Positions 11,666 to 23,501 are shown, counted from the stretch's first letter. The stretch: DNA of 64,000 nucleotides from Branchinecta lynchi (GCA_023053575.1 JAKZAP010000018.1:4836001-4900000), one strand, 5' to 3'. The notes: a model not told the origin generated them from the sequence alone. Made by a program: numbers and translations.

Positions 11666-12713
11666 GGGATCTCAAAACGTAAGTGGAGGGATACCTATGA
11701 CATCGCAAAAGTTGTAGGTCAAATCAAATCAAATCAAATCATTTAATGTAAACAAGATACAGTCTCTCATAGGCATAGCCCAAATATGGTATCTTTTAGT
11801 CAAACAGTTAATACAAGAAAGATTTGTCAACGAGAAAAACAAAAAGAATAGGATAAAACGCACAAGTTACGAATTGTTAAAAGTACGTCTGTCCGTCTGT
11901 CTGTGAGCACGATAACTCTCGAAGGGAATGAGATATTTGATGAAATTTGGTGTGCGGATTCTTTGGGCCAAGGGAAAGGTCGAGTTCGTAGATGGGCTAT
12001 GTAGCCCTACATTTAGGGGTGGGGGAGGGGGTTTAAGTTAGGGGAGCAAACAAAATATTTTTAAACAGCAAATGAGATAGTTGACTAAGGGGTAAGAAGA
12101 CATGCTGAACACGAATATGTAAACCATTTTCTCGCCGGACAAGTAGTTGGCCCGGAATCCGGCCAAAAGCAAACAATTTGTTAAAAGCAAAAGTTGTATT
12201 TGTGGTTGGTTAGACGTTCGATTTATGGGTACGAAGAGATGCGGAATCCATATATGATAATTCTTTTTGACCCGGGCATACAGTTCGACCGGAATTCGGC
12301 CTAAACCGAAAAACTTGTTATAAGTTAAATTTTATCTGAAGTTGATTAGATGTTGAATAAAGGGGCATGGAGATACGCTGAATTGGTTTGTCAGCTTTAT
12401 TTTTTCGCCGGACAAGTAGTTCCGAAATTCCGCCGAAACCGGAAAATTGGCAGAAGTAAGGCAGGAAATTTCGATCGGTTACGTCAAAATAAATATGACT
12501 TGTAGCGGTAAAAACATACGCTGAATCCATATCTGAACTTGGTTTTCTCGGATCTACCAGTTAGTGTACTATATTTTGAAAATGTACAAAAAAACGATTA
12601 TTTTTTAATTTTCGAAGGTATTTGAACCCCCACTTTAAGCCTTGATCTGTTTCTATTTTTTTTAAATAAAAATATTTAACTGTCTAGATAAAAAATTATA
12701 TTTTTGGGATCCC
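11666..12713 (-). repeat. GGGATCCC-ended tandem-unit repeat, nearly complete copy
   Basis: Left end GGGATCTCAAAACGTAAGTG and right end TTTTTGGGATCCC are inverted relative to each other. Inside are several diverged ~120-bp units with the CCGGAATCCGGCCAAA core, and next to the left end the TCCGTCTGTC tract. A 169-bp fragment is inserted at about 11,716-11,884. Confidence 0.75.
11716..11884 (-). mobile_element. 3'-end fragment of a non-LTR element
   Basis: It begins with AATC-type repeats (CAAATCAAATCAAATC), the signature of a simple-repeat 3' tail on the minus strand, and has no coding part. It interrupts the sequence between GCAAAAGTTG and CGTCTGTCCGTC, which are adjacent in sister copies. 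Confidence 0.6.
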
Positions 12714-13446
12714 GCCGAAACCTTTGGTCTTGTTGTTTACAGCTAAAGTACGTCGGGAAAAGTGCCCAATCTTTTTAAAAAAGGTTTATAGGTGAAATCT
12801 GTAAATTATGTTTACGTGTTCATAAGAAAATTATTTCTTTTAAATCAATGGCATTAACTTCAGCCATTTAGAATGAAACAATTAAAGTTAATTCTTCATA
12901 GGTCAGCAGGAGGTTGAGGATGACTTCATTCAGTATTTGAACTTGCCAGGAAGAGAACAAAACGAGTTGTTACAAGACACTCGGAAATATGACATAGTCT
13001 TTAATGTAGTGCTACAAACTATTAGATATACGCTGCTTATTTTTCGCTACGATTTTGGAGTCCCACTCCCAAAATCCTCTTTTGGCTGTTTTCTCTCGGC
13101 CGACATGCGCCTATCTCTCCCCATTTGGCGGAAGTGCGGGGGACTTGCTGCATTGTGGCTTTGACACTTAGTGTGTAAAGTGTAAGAGTGTAAAGTGTTT
13201 ATTTCGACTCTAGTCGGCTGGTATTAGCCTCAAATAAATAAATAATAAAATAATAACTGCTGAAGAAAAAGGTTTTAACAGCAGTTACACAGGAGCCGTG
13301 TTTTCGAGTTCGAATTTTTAATAAGGGTTACGACAGGACGGGACCAAGCAAAAATCATGGTGACGATTCCGTGATAATTTCATCAAGGTCCACATTTTGG
13401 CTGCGGCAGAAAGAGACGAAAAATCGTGCGACAAAGCACATTTCTC
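12714..13446. other. Intron sequence, no recognised gene
   Basis: One plus-strand frame (about 12,900-13,164) is open but shows no known motif. No repeat family was recognised. It is intronic for the MUT-7-like gene. Confidence 0.35.
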
Positions 13447-13692
13447 TTAATAATAATAATTCCTTTATTCTCCATAATAGCATAAGAACACGCTAGCTTC
13501 GGATAGTCAATTACATGTTAATATACTTATATTCAACACACTTAAAAAAAAAAAACAGCCTCAGGAATTAAAGTTACGTACAAAATAAGGTACAAATGAA
13601 GACAAGTACCGGTCAGTCGAATTTACAGGTGGCAGGCTTAGCTTTTGAAGACCGATTGACCGTGTAAACTGCCTAGTACAGGACTTCGGTCG

Positions 13693-13929
13693 TTAATCTG
13701 ACACATATTCAGGCAAAATATCTCTGTGAGTTTCAGACGACAGACATTTGAAACCAAATTTCATCGTCAGGGCATGTCTTCTTTCTTTAAGGGTCGGTAG
13801 ACATAATACACTAAGACTATCTTCATATGAAACATACTGGGCCCCTAAAATGATTTTGCACGCTCGCTTTTGGATACCCTCGAGCTTATCACTCAGAGTC
13901 GAGGTGAGGCCAGGGTGCACACCGGACAA
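13693..13929 (-). pseudogene. RT C-terminal segment of the CR1-like element
   Basis: It encodes the region after the catalytic domain (EGIQKRACKIILG, then TLKERRHALTMKF), the usual C-terminus of CR1/Jockey reverse transcriptases. It is out of frame with the main RT segment, so at least one indel separates them near 13,900-13,930. Confidence 0.75.
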
Positions 13930-15209
13930 GCGTATTCCGCATTTGGCCTAATGTAAGTGCAGAAAATAGACCTCAGTTGCTTGGGAGGAATCGCGAATCG
14001 ACGTAACGCGGCAAACGACCGTAATAACAGAGCGCATTTCTGAACTATGGCCATGACGTGGGATTGCCATTTCAGGTCGCTCTCAACTGTAACGCCAAGG
14101 ATTTTAACCTTGTCCTGAACAGTGAGGCCGATATCTTCAACAGGTGGCAATTCACGCTTTAAAAACGACACTCTCATTACAACACTTTTAGGTAGGCTTA
14201 CTGTTAACTTAACATCATCAAGGTCACGCGTCAGTGTAGAAAATATCTGTGAGAGTGGAGGCTGGGTCGACTGTGACGATAAAATTCGTAGCGCGAGACT
14301 GGACAGGTCGTCAGCGAACTTATAACGATTCAACAGACTTTTTAAAACTCGATTAAAAACTATAAGAAAAAGAATTGGTCCAAGCTTCGTCCCCTGAGGC
14401 GCGCCGCAAAAAATTTGGAGAAAGGACGAAACCCGATCTTTATCCAACATAACGCACTGTTGCCGACCCGTTAAGAAGCTAGCTATCATCCGGATTAAAA
14501 ATTGTCGAGCGCCCATAGTTCTAGCTTCTTGTAAGGTGATTTCGTGGTCAAGACTGTCAAAGGCCTTGACTATGTCGCTTAGTATAATTTCGGCATAAGC
14601 ATCATCATCAAGTAATCGGATCAGATAGTGTGTAGTACTATGGTCTGGACGAAAACCGAATTGGCGAGGGTCAATGTTAGGCTCAATATCCTCCCACAAT
14701 AACTCAAAAATAAAACTTTCTAAAACCTTCGACAAAATAGGCGTTTTTGAAATCGGTCGAAGGTCATTTACAGATTGCGGTTTTTTCCCTTTAGGTATGG
14801 GCGTGACATAAGCGCTCTTAAAACATTCCGGAAAAACGCCATCAATAAAACACTGATTGAAACAAGCGGTTAAAACAGGGCTAAGCTCACTCGCACATTC
14901 CACGATAAGCTCAGTAGGAATCTCACTCGGGTAGGATGCTTTCCGAGGATCAAGGTTACGGATTTTCTTTTCGACTGCACCGATCTCGAGAATGGGTATT
15001 TCAGACACTGAGGGCAGATCGGGCATCACACTAAGGGGAGGATGGACTCTACAAATGGCAACAAAATGGTCATTAATAAGGTCAGCACTTACAGGCTCCC
15101 CAGCGTGATCATAAACAACCACAGGTTTTTGCTGTCTACCCATTATTTCTTGCACTTTCTTATGGAACGTGCGAGGGTCCGAGTTAGCACGCGACAGTAA
15201 AAATACCAT
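13893..15209 (-). pseudogene. Reverse transcriptase domain of the CR1-like element
   Basis: 438 residues with the RT palm in order: LRPISKTPILSKVLESFI, QFGFRPDHSTTHYLI, the first catalytic Asp in LSDIVKAFDSLDHE, FCGAPQGTKLGPILFLI, and FADDLSSLAL. The second catalytic box is therefore F-A-D-D, intact. Family-typical KILGVTV and CTYIRPNAEYACPV follow. The enzyme would copy the element's own RNA at a nicked target. The frame change to the endonuclease near 15,195 makes this copy inactive as a single polyprotein. Confidence 0.85.
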
Positions 15210-16167
15210 ACTCTTTCCGCGCTTTGCGAGTCAAGGTCACTATTCTATTCCGAAGCCGTTTTGCTTCGTCTAGCATACCCCAAGCATAAAAACAATCACG
15301 TTCCACCATGAGTTGTTCCATCTCCTTTGTCACCCATGGCTTGCTTTGGGGCTTAATCACTTTCCTCTTTTCAGGAAACACTTCTCTGTATTTATCATAG
15401 AGCTCTTCGGTCAGAGACGAGGTCATGGAGTTGCCGTCAGTAAGGCAAAGGACGTTACACCAGTTTTTGTTTTTCAACCACTCTTTGTACACAGTTACCT
15501 GGTTGGGAGTAAATGGCCGGTAGACAACCGTTCGTTTCTCTCTAACTGGTGCTTTTTCACTCGGTTCCCAAATAATGGTTAAGTGATCACTGAGACCGAT
15601 GGGGGGGACACTGTATGGGGCATCGTAAAAGTCTGAGATGTTCGTAAATATTAGGTCTAACGTTCTGCTGTCACGTGTTTTCACTTTCACGATTTGACAG
15701 AGCGATAATGTATCCGCTATCCACGACGGTCTGAGATCGTTAAAGTCACCAAGAACTGTTATTGCAGCGTAGGGATACTGGGAACGTATCGAGTCGACAC
15801 ATAGCTGCAAATACGTCACTAGGTCTTTCCGGAATGGACCCCTGGGCGGATAGTACAATACACCAAACACCATTGAAGATACCTCCTTCGGTAGGTACTT
15901 TGGTCTGGTCCATACCCACAGAATCTCAAACTCAGGATTCCGAGGAACTTTAGTGTTCAGTTGGCGGTTGGGGATTGATGAACGGCAGAGCAGACCAACC
16001 CCACCTCCATGACTCACAGGGTTTCCATCTTTGTCAAGTCTTGGTAACATGTACACATCATAACCCGAAACGTCGACTAGAGACTCAGTCGCGGACCAAG
16101 TCTCAGACAGGCATGCAACATCAACTGAGTGTTTCCTCAGTTCTTCAAGTTCGATCAAGTTCTTCAA
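15184..16167 (-). pseudogene. Apurinic-like endonuclease domain of the CR1-like element
   Basis: The EEP-family endonuclease is recognisable by VACLSETW (catalytic Glu), GGGVGLLCR, VFGVLYYPP, VLGDFNDLRPSW (Asp and Asn) and GLSDHLTIIWE (Asp-His). All main catalytic residues are present. The N-terminal strand of the domain is encoded in the preceding frame (LLSNVRSLANKLEEL), so a frame break cuts the domain near 16,150-16,170. In an intact copy it would nick target DNA to prime reverse transcription. Confidence 0.85.
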
Positions 16168-17405
16168 GTTTATTTGCGAGAGATCTCACATTTGAGAGGA
16201 GAACTTTCGGAAATGGGTTTGAGGAACACTTTCTCTTTACCTCGCGGTTTAGAAGTTGCCTACATGGGACGACTGTAGCATCAGGGGTAGGAACCTGTTC
16301 GTAATCGGTATCGGGTGTTGGTATATTGCGTTGGGAGGTGGTGGGTGTTGGTAAACTGCGTAGGGGGGTGGTGGGATTGCTGCAAGCTGGTGCTGGTTGC
16401 GAACAGAGGTTCCAGTCCAACTCATGGGGGGGGTGAGGTAACCAGGCTCGCTGGGATGGAGCTGGGGTGGCTACGCTCAAGGGAGGAGGGGGAGGCCTCC
16501 GAATTTTCAGATGCATAAGCGGGATTGGAGGTCTTCCCCGAGTTACTGCTCGGAGGAGTGACCCGTTTTTTGGCTGTTGATTCCGGGTCTTTCCTGGGGT
16601 TGCTCGACGGAACGTCCTGTCCTTGTTTCGAGACTTAGCGAGCCTAACACGGAAAGGCAGATGGAGGTTGGAGCAGCTTGAGTTAAAACAGAGGCCACAG
16701 GCGTATTTGCGACACAACGATCTGTGAGGCAGGATGCATGCCTCGTCACTACATTGTCTATTAAAATAGTCGGCACAAATATGCAGGTAAGTGCACTCGC
16801 TCCTTGTGCATTTGCCGCGCAAGTAGTACTTGCAGACAAATTTACCTTTTCGGACCGCTTCGTTTTCAATGACCTCGCCTGATTCGGAATCGACACTTCC
16901 TGATGGGATAGTATCTGGGGAATCGGTATGCACTGCGTCATTGGCCGTACCACAGTTAGTCCGTCTGTTTTGTCCCATAAAGTCAGTTCCTGATCTCGCC
17001 TTACTTCGGCAGTTATTACACGCAAATAGAAAAGCATGGCTAGAGGGCTTTAGCATTGCCAGCACCAGCTCCGCGTCTATTGCGGCGGAAGCGGCATGTT
17101 GCCACTTACAGCAAAAATGGCACTCGAAAGCTGGACTGCCCTCGGTGGAAGTATTGCAAGAGAGGCAGGGCTGGCTCACGGAAACACAGTTGCTGGAACG
17201 TTCAGTAACTCTAGTCGTCACCGTCGCTGACACTGGTGCTACATCAGAGACAGGGCTTGGTAACACTAGGTTATCAACTTCAGAAACTTTCACAGAATTG
17301 CTTGCCGAGACCGTAGGCTTGGGCGTTGCGTTAACACCTTTTGGGTAACCGTAGTGGCAGTTCAAGGGCAACCCGTTATGAAATGTTTTACCGGCAATAT
17401 TCGAC
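16145..17405 (-). pseudogene. N-terminal zinc-finger region fused to the endonuclease start
   Basis: Translation shows a PHD-like finger (CLSCNTSTEGSPAFECHFC and following Cys residues), then two to three CCCH fingers (CKYYLRGKCTRSECTYLH, CADYFNRQCSDEACILPH, CRKYACGLCFNSSCSNLH), then a basic and proline-rich linker. The same frame runs on into the endonuclease start. This suggests that the intact element had one long polyprotein rather than separate ORF1 and ORF2. CCCH fingers bind RNA in other proteins; here that would fit packaging of the element RNA (inference). Confidence 0.75.
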
Positions 17406-18200
17406 TAAACAATTTCTGTCATCCTGCCTACCATGTTTTGTCCCCCCCCCCCACCTGTTAAGCCGTTTGGCGTGTCATAAAATTCATGACCCCCCTTATA
17501 ACCCCCCCCCCCCCCCCCACAAAGTTGCCGGATCTGGTCTGTCCCTTTAAAGGACACCTGAATGAAGAGTACCAAGTATCATCCCTATCTGTAGGACTTC
17601 CTTTAACATTGTCTGCAGAAAACCCAATCCAAATACGAAATAGTGTTTCCAAGCTATGATTTTTCAGTACCGAACAATTTTAGTAATGACCAAATGTCAC
17701 CATCTTCTGGAATATTTTTTAACCAGTTAAGCCCAAACGTATATCTAGAAGAAATTCCAATACGATCCGGCCAGCGCTGTACAAGATTTGAATGAATCGC
17801 TCTTTTTGTCTTGGAGTCTGCATGTGCAAACCTCCAGAAACGAACATCCTTATTTTGAAAACTTCACGATCAGGAGAAGAATGTTCTCCGTGGCCATGTC
17901 TGTAAATGCATTCTCCATGGTGTGTTCAAGTATGGTTTCATTGTTCAGGTGTCCTTTAAGCATAATGTTTGGGATACGGGCACTTGCCACAGCTAGCAAG
18001 TTACATCCGAATCGGATCGTTCGAGATTTATGCATACCACAAGATTTCATGGACCTCCCACTCTCACCCCACAATGCCCGGATATGGTCTCCACCTACAG
18101 ATTTAGGGTTAGAACAGAATATAATTTTATTTTTCAAAAGCAGCTGCCACAGCGTTCCCGCCGAATTTGACCTTTTTGTCATAAGAAATTATGAATAACA
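17406..18200. other. C-tract region with remnants of the CCAAGT-type repeats
   Basis: Poly-C runs at about 17,442-17,460 and 17,501-17,520 and phrases such as GAGTACCAAGTATCATCCC resemble the tandem elements at 2,276 and 42,960. No gene was recognised. Confidence 0.4.
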
Positions 18201-18650
18201 GAACACTCTATCACTCTACAGTCTTCGTCATAAAAGAAAAAAAACACTAAAAGGACTAACTTATTGGTTATTGTACAACTCAACGAATGCTGGAACAAAA
18301 CTCCTTCTAAATCTTTCATAAAGTCTGGTGCTAGTTTGGGATTTTTCTGGAATTTCTCTCGCTGGGGTAGGATACGTATAGGATGGGGGGAGTGGGGGGG
18401 GGGGAGGGAGAATATCACGTAATCGGGGAACAGCTAGGGTTTTAATACCAAAATCGATGCTAAGGCGGGTTCGTCTCTCTTCCAGGGTAGCCCGCTCGAA
18501 CCTATTTAGTAGGTAACTATAGGGAACTTTACCCTCCCTGTTAATAATCATGAGGGCCCTTTTTTGAATGTTCTCGATGCGGTATGTATGTTCTGAAGAG
18601 AGCCTGAAGTGCCAAAGGGGACAGGTCTGATAAAACTAACATACATATGG
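18200..18650 (-). pseudogene. Non-LTR reverse transcriptase C-terminal fragment
   Basis: The minus frame encodes IENIQKRALMIINREGKVPY and LLNRFERATLEERRTRLS, the post-RT region shared with the fragments at 13,693 and 24,474. It is truncated at both sides and not continuous with the neighbouring elements. Confidence 0.65.
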
Positions 18651-18701
18651 AAGAGGTCTTTATAAGAAGATTTATCTATCTATCTAAAACCACTCTTATA
18701 A

Positions 18702-19170
18702 TAATAATAATTGTATTCAAAGCCAAAGGCCATCTACAAGAAAATACATATAAATCAACAAAACAAAATAACTTTACATGAATTAAACTGGGCCATCGCT
18801 CTCTCGAAATGTCACCACACCATCAACAAATCTGCAAACTTTACATATAACGCTTGGCGTCGTGCTCTTTAAGATGTCAGGAAGTAACATAACCTCACCT
18901 CCCAATAATTCCCTTCTTAACCCAGGAAGCTCTGGACACCGGCACAGAACGTGGACCAAATCATCAACTGCATTACCACACACAGGGCAAGCACACCCGG
19001 ATGGCTCGTCTTCATCTTTTCTCTTCTAAAACAACTATGTCTATGCACTGATAGACAGTTGGCCCGCAACTGGATCCAGTACCGCAAATATAACTCGGGT
19101 AAATTTAACTTAAAATATACCTCTTCGCCAAATACTTCTTTTACTTGTCTATCATACTTCAATGTCCCTG
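18702..19170 (-). pseudogene. Non-LTR element 3' fragment with CCHC-type knuckle
   Basis: Two overlapping minus frames join over a frame break near 18,960: LYLRYWIQLRANCLSVHRH, then CGNAVDDLVHVLCRCPEL. This is the Cys-rich C-terminal knuckle common after the RT in many non-LTR elements. The 3' end has a TAATAATAAT tail near 18,702-18,714. Confidence 0.65.
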
Positions 19171-20447
19171 ACCTACTAAATTTTAGAAAAATTTTGAAGT
19201 CGTTAATCCTGCCTGCGTCCTACCTGCCAAGTAGCGTCATGATCATTAACCATAAGCGTGCCACAAGATCTCGGAGGGGGGCCAATTACCCCCAAAGTTT
19301 CCAGATCCAGTCCGGACGTGTGAACGAACATTCAGGGCTCGTGCTCTTGCCAACTATCAAGTTTCGTCCAGGTCGAATAAGCCCCCCACCCCCACCCCCC
19401 CCGATGGTCGAATCATGGAGATTATTAATCTCAACTGAATCTGGTTTCTAATAAACCTGACAAGTTTCATGGTCCTAGCCTATCTGGCAGCACCTTAAAT
19501 CGTGATCAGCGGACAGACAAATCGACGGAAAAGTGACCGGTATAGGCCTACTACGGCATAAATATTACAAAAAAGTTAGATTAAATAAAAAGTTACTAGT
19601 TTATTTATTTTCAAATATTTTCACGGTGCAGGCGAGTATTTTTTAACTTTTAAAGACGGAAAGGATTATTTTTCAGAAGATCGTGATTTTGTCTTTGATT
19701 AATAAGTGGACGGACCAATAACACAGGGGAACTCCCCACAAAAAAATTACTTTGTGTTCGGAAAAAGAAATGGTTGATTAAAAATCGATGTTTACGAATA
19801 GTGGCAACTGGAAACCTAATCACGCCTTTGTTTGTTTTTACGGATGAATTTCGTTTTAGAATCTTCATGTCGTACACTGGGGTTGAGGAGGAATAAATCG
19901 ATCATACCCTGTACTGTTCTTTGCCCTTGGCAAAGATACACTTGGTTGCTAGTAGAACTTCTTTATTTTCTCTTATGCATCTCATACATGACGAACTCAG
20001 TAAAACAACTACGGCATTCAGATCCCATTCATTTATGTCAACACCCCGAGGCAATACTATTGATGACTAACTCTCCTTGCCGATGCAACATCGCCGGTAA
20101 CGAGGAGAAGAGCCAGAACCGTTATCACCTCGGGTATCACAGCTGCTCCCGAAGATCGCCGTGATTGTTTGACATAGGATCTGAATTGTTGAGTTTGAGT
20201 CGTTAGTGAGATGTTTTCTCGTTCTTCCTGAGGATCACCGGCATGTTTTGGACTTGGTCATATCAGGGACCCATAAATTTCCTGTACATAGATACCAGGA
20301 CACTCTTCCATTACAGAGAAATATTCCTAGTTCAGCACAACGGCTGCGAAAAATTTTGTCTATCAGGATAGTCGGGTATTTTATCCCCGTGGGTATTTCT
20401 CGAACTATCTGTCGCTCGGTCAAGAGCGCATCAGAAATCTCTTATTA
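19171..20447. other. Intron sequence with repeat debris
   Basis: Around 19,230-19,530 there is a worn copy of the CCAAGT/CAAGTTTCGTCC type of repeat with a poly-C run and a GCGGACAGACAAATCGACGG piece. The remainder shows no recognised feature. Confidence 0.35.
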
Positions 20448-20739
20448 GCTGCGTTCGTTGCACTCCGGACTGTCTCTGGTGGTTAGTCACCAGCGTCCGG
20501 TTCTTCCCTTAAAACGCTTTTTTTGGTTTACCGGTGAGTTGATGAAAACCGGCTAACTCCTCGCTGAAGCCGGGCTCCCGAGCAGGTTCTGGTTAGTCCG
20601 CACTGGTGAGATAAAACCGGACACTGGTTAGCTCAAAAACGGGTTATAAGACTGGTGAGAAGTCACCGGTGGATGCAAAAACGGCTTATAAGAAAAACCG
20701 GAGACCACCGGTGAGAACTCCCGTTACAAAGGACGCAGC
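20448..20739. mobile_element. MITE with GCTGCGTTC ends
   Basis: It starts GCTGCGTTCGTTGC and ends with the inverse form GTTACAAAGGACGCAGC. The interior repeats ACCGGTGAG-like pieces in both orientations. A second copy in opposite internal order starts at 42,241. The 3-bp flanks are not clear enough to assign a superfamily. Confidence 0.65.
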
Positions 20740-20802
20740 TACTGACAAGCCCCCTGAATGGCGAGTCATTACAGGAAATTTACGGGTCCCTGGTCATATA
20801 GA

Positions 20803-21552
20803 GTACAAAAAAGGTATGCTTATGTGAACGTCTGCTAACAGTGAACGATCGCCGAAGAAAAAATTAAAACCCAAACCAGGCATTTTTTCCCAAAAACACT
20901 AGTAATAATCACTCATGCTTTTGTAGCTTTTTGAATATTTTGGTAATTCATCTATGAAAGTGACTCAGCTGACACCTGAGCCTCGTTTTTGTTGCATGCT
21001 GCAGGTCCACTTCTCGGCCGATTCCGGACTAATTCTTTCTACATCCGTTTTTGCACTGCAGCGCTTCCGAGGAAGACGGCAGCGCTTCTCGAGAATCATG
21101 GACTTGCTCCCCGACCAAGTCCGTGTTTCCCTGCAAGGTGCTGCAGCGCTGCCGCTTCAACCAAGAAGAAAGTGAATCCAAAAACGCATATTATGCAAAA
21201 GCAAAGAAGGGCTGCAGCAGCGCTATTGCAACAAAAACGAGGCTCTGGTATGCTTTTTATAATTTGAAAAGTTTGCCGCGAGGAACGCACCTTCAATGGA
21301 GAAGCTGGCGGTCCGAACCGTCAGATGCCTTCAAAAGAGGAAGGACCTTTTTAAGAAATTTAAAATCAAAGAATGTTAATTGAATTTCTGCTTCAAGTTT
21401 GTGCCAGAATAACCCTGAAATAGTTGGCTGTTTGCTGATATCAAGTTTGTTATTTTTCTTTTCCATTTTACTTTTTTATATGCAAGTAAGAAAGCCAAGG
21501 TAGTGGAACAGTTAAAAAAGTGTTCACATAAGCATACCTCTACTGTATACGC
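20803..21552. mobile_element. MITE with AGGTATGCTTATGTGAAC ends
   Basis: The left end has AGGTATGCTTATGTGAACG and the right end GTTCACATAAGCATACCT, a near-perfect inverted repeat. A short sister copy lies at 46,287-46,505. It carries a second MITE (20,978-21,245) inside. Confidence 0.65.
20978..21245. mobile_element. GAGCCTCG MITE, intact copy
   Basis: 268 bp with perfect 19-bp terminal inverted repeats GAGCCTCGTTTTTGTTGCA and inverse. The interior has GCTGCAGCGCTGCCG-like segments. It is the reference that proves the split copy at 24,068-24,204 plus 40,932-41,057. The flanks do not show a clear target duplication. Confidence 0.85.
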
Positions 21553-21890
21553 GGAGGGGTACCGATGCAGTGTAGTTAAATATACTAATAATACATACAT
21601 ACACAGTTGGTGGTCTACCTTCGTTTGGGGAGCTTAAGAGGAAAGCTGTGTTTTCCGTTCAGTCTAGGATCCTCAGCTCGACTAATCCGCTCCTTTTGGT
21701 GCTTTCTGGGCCTTACTTTAGGCTCTCTCTTCCGCTGTGGAAGGAGTGGACACATGTGCTTTATGCGGTCCCGGCGGAGAGCTAATTATTTGCTGTTGTT
21801 TTTGCTTTTATGTTGTTGTTGTCGTTATCTTTGTGTGTATGGCCCTTGTTGGTCGTTGAAGAAATAAAAATAAATAAACATACTACATAC

Positions 21891-22072
21891 CCATTGTTCG
21901 CTCCCTGAAGCACTGTTGCGCCATGTAGCGGATGCTCGCTGTCTTCTGCTTTTCAGAGAAGTTAACAATACACTCGGGGGGTACATGAAACTTTTTTGCA
22001 AGACGACCCACAAGCTTCGCCAATGTGAATGAATTGAGCTTTTCGTACTGGACCAGTGGGATGCCACGCTCC
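21891..22072 (-). CDS. MUT-7/Nibbler-like exonuclease, exon d
   Basis: 182-bp exon after ACTTTTTGTAG and before GTATGT. It enters in phase 2, exactly as the exon at 45,006-45,199 leaves, and exits in phase 1, as exon e needs. It encodes RGIPLVQYEKLNSFTLAKL, then VPPECIVNFSEKQKTASIRY and QQCFRERTMG, which runs straight into VPNFEELV of exon e. This matches the helical region before the exonuclease domain in the family. Confidence 0.82.
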
Positions 22073-22460
22073 CTACAAAAAGTGTACATTAAGAACGTGT
22101 CCAATTCAATTCAATTTATTTTCGAAACCGATACAACGGTCAAGCCGATTTGGTGGTTCTCGTCCATATTAACAACGATTATATTCAAAAGACCAGTGGG
22201 ATGCCACGCTCTCTACAAAAAGTGTAAATTATGAGCGTGGTCAATTCAATTCATTTATTTCAAAACCGATACGACGTCCATATTAACACCGATTATATAC
22301 AAAAGATAATTCTACACTAGTTGGGATATAACAAAGACTTGTCAAACATAACACAAAACATTCAAAACTATTTACAATTTATGATTCGAGTTAAAAAGCC
22401 TGACGAAGGCGGGAACAAAACTTCTTAGGTAGCGAGTCGTTGTGTGTTTAATTGGATGCA
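22073..22460. repeat. Duplicated exon d boundary with retroelement tail fragments
   Basis: About 50 bp that span the exon d acceptor (GACCAGTGGGATGCCACGCT and the next bases at about 22,051-22,095) recur at about 22,193-22,235. Between and after them are 3'-end fragments of a non-LTR element with CAATTCAATTCAATT tails, at about 22,102-22,192 and 22,240-22,440. The second boundary copy could act as a decoy acceptor. Confidence 0.6.
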
Positions 22461-23106
22461 ATTTGGGTAGTGGCTGGGTTACCACTCTCTCACCGTTTCA
22501 CCCTAGTTACCGTAGTTACTACGCGTGACGTCACGAATTCTGGCTTTTTGCCGTTAAGGCTGGAACAATTTTTCTATTTTCCAGCAGAATATCATGCTAC
22601 GGGCGAATCCGACCAATCACGTTATAGAGATGCGTAGTTACCACGCTTACTACGCTCCCGATCATGGTAAGCAAATAGTTACTATTAAATACTATTTCGA
22701 GAAGGTTGGAACGATAAGCGTAGAAACTTTTGAGGTTAGAACGAAAATAATAAACAATAGTTACTATTGATAGAGTAGAACACGGTCTATAACAGCAGGA
22801 AATTTGACGTTGCTGCTAAACATTCGACAAATTTAAGGTTAACCTTTAAAGTTTATCTGAAAAGTCAGATTATTTTCATATCTTGTGGCTGCCATTTGAC
22901 TCCATTGCAATATTTAGACTCAGTTCAGGGATTTTTATTTTCACAAATAGGCTCTCGTTCAGAAGCTGAGACTATGGACGCTGAGACTTAACAAATCCAG
23001 ATTCACAGTTACACTGTTCGAACATTCATAGAAGATAACACAGGAATGTGAAACAATTGTGATTTAATCTGTTATAGTTTTGCAGACGTTCTGCATAACA
23101 AGCATT

Positions 23107-23501
23107 AGTTGCGTTTTTGCAGATCCCATGGTATCTGATACCACGGTCTAAAGTCGTTTTCGCAGTTACCGTGGTATCTGATACCACGGTCGAAAGGCGT
23201 TTTTGCAGTTGTCGCGGTATCTGATATTCAGATACCACGGTCCGACCGTGGTAATCGATCGTGGTATCTGAAACGTCATCTCACTTTCATCAAATTTTTT
23301 CAAACTGGAGGGAAAGAATTTTGGCACTTTGTGATGTAACTGGATATCAGTTTTTCTTTTGGGATGACTTCGAAAAGTGCAGTTTCGGCTATAGTCGTTT
23401 TTGCAGAGCAGCCATCAGATACCACGGTAAATGCAAAAACGACAAATTGCAGATCCAGTTACCGTGGTAGCAGATACAATGGTATCCACAAAAACGCAAC
23501 T
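23107..23501. mobile_element. MITE made of ATACCACGGT palindromes, copy 1
   Basis: It starts AGTTGCGTTTTTGCAG and ends with the inverse AAAAACGCAACT. The interior contains many alternating ATACCACGGTAACTGC pieces that can fold into a multi-branched hairpin. A second copy lies at 59,175-59,593 in opposite orientation. Confidence 0.7.

Larger units (their letters stand above)
13447..17405 (-). mobile_element. CR1/L2-like non-LTR retrotransposon, near full length
   Basis: Read on the minus strand: a zinc-finger region (17,405-16,150), an endonuclease (16,167-15,184), a reverse transcriptase (15,209-13,893), an RT C-terminal part (13,929-13,693), a 3' UTR and a TAATAATAAT tail at 13,448-13,461. 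The frames are broken at about 16,160, 15,195 and 13,910. The first part is open from a TAG near 17,410 without an ATG, so the 5' end is probably truncated. It sits in an intron of the MUT-7-like gene, in the same orientation as that gene. Confidence 0.9.
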
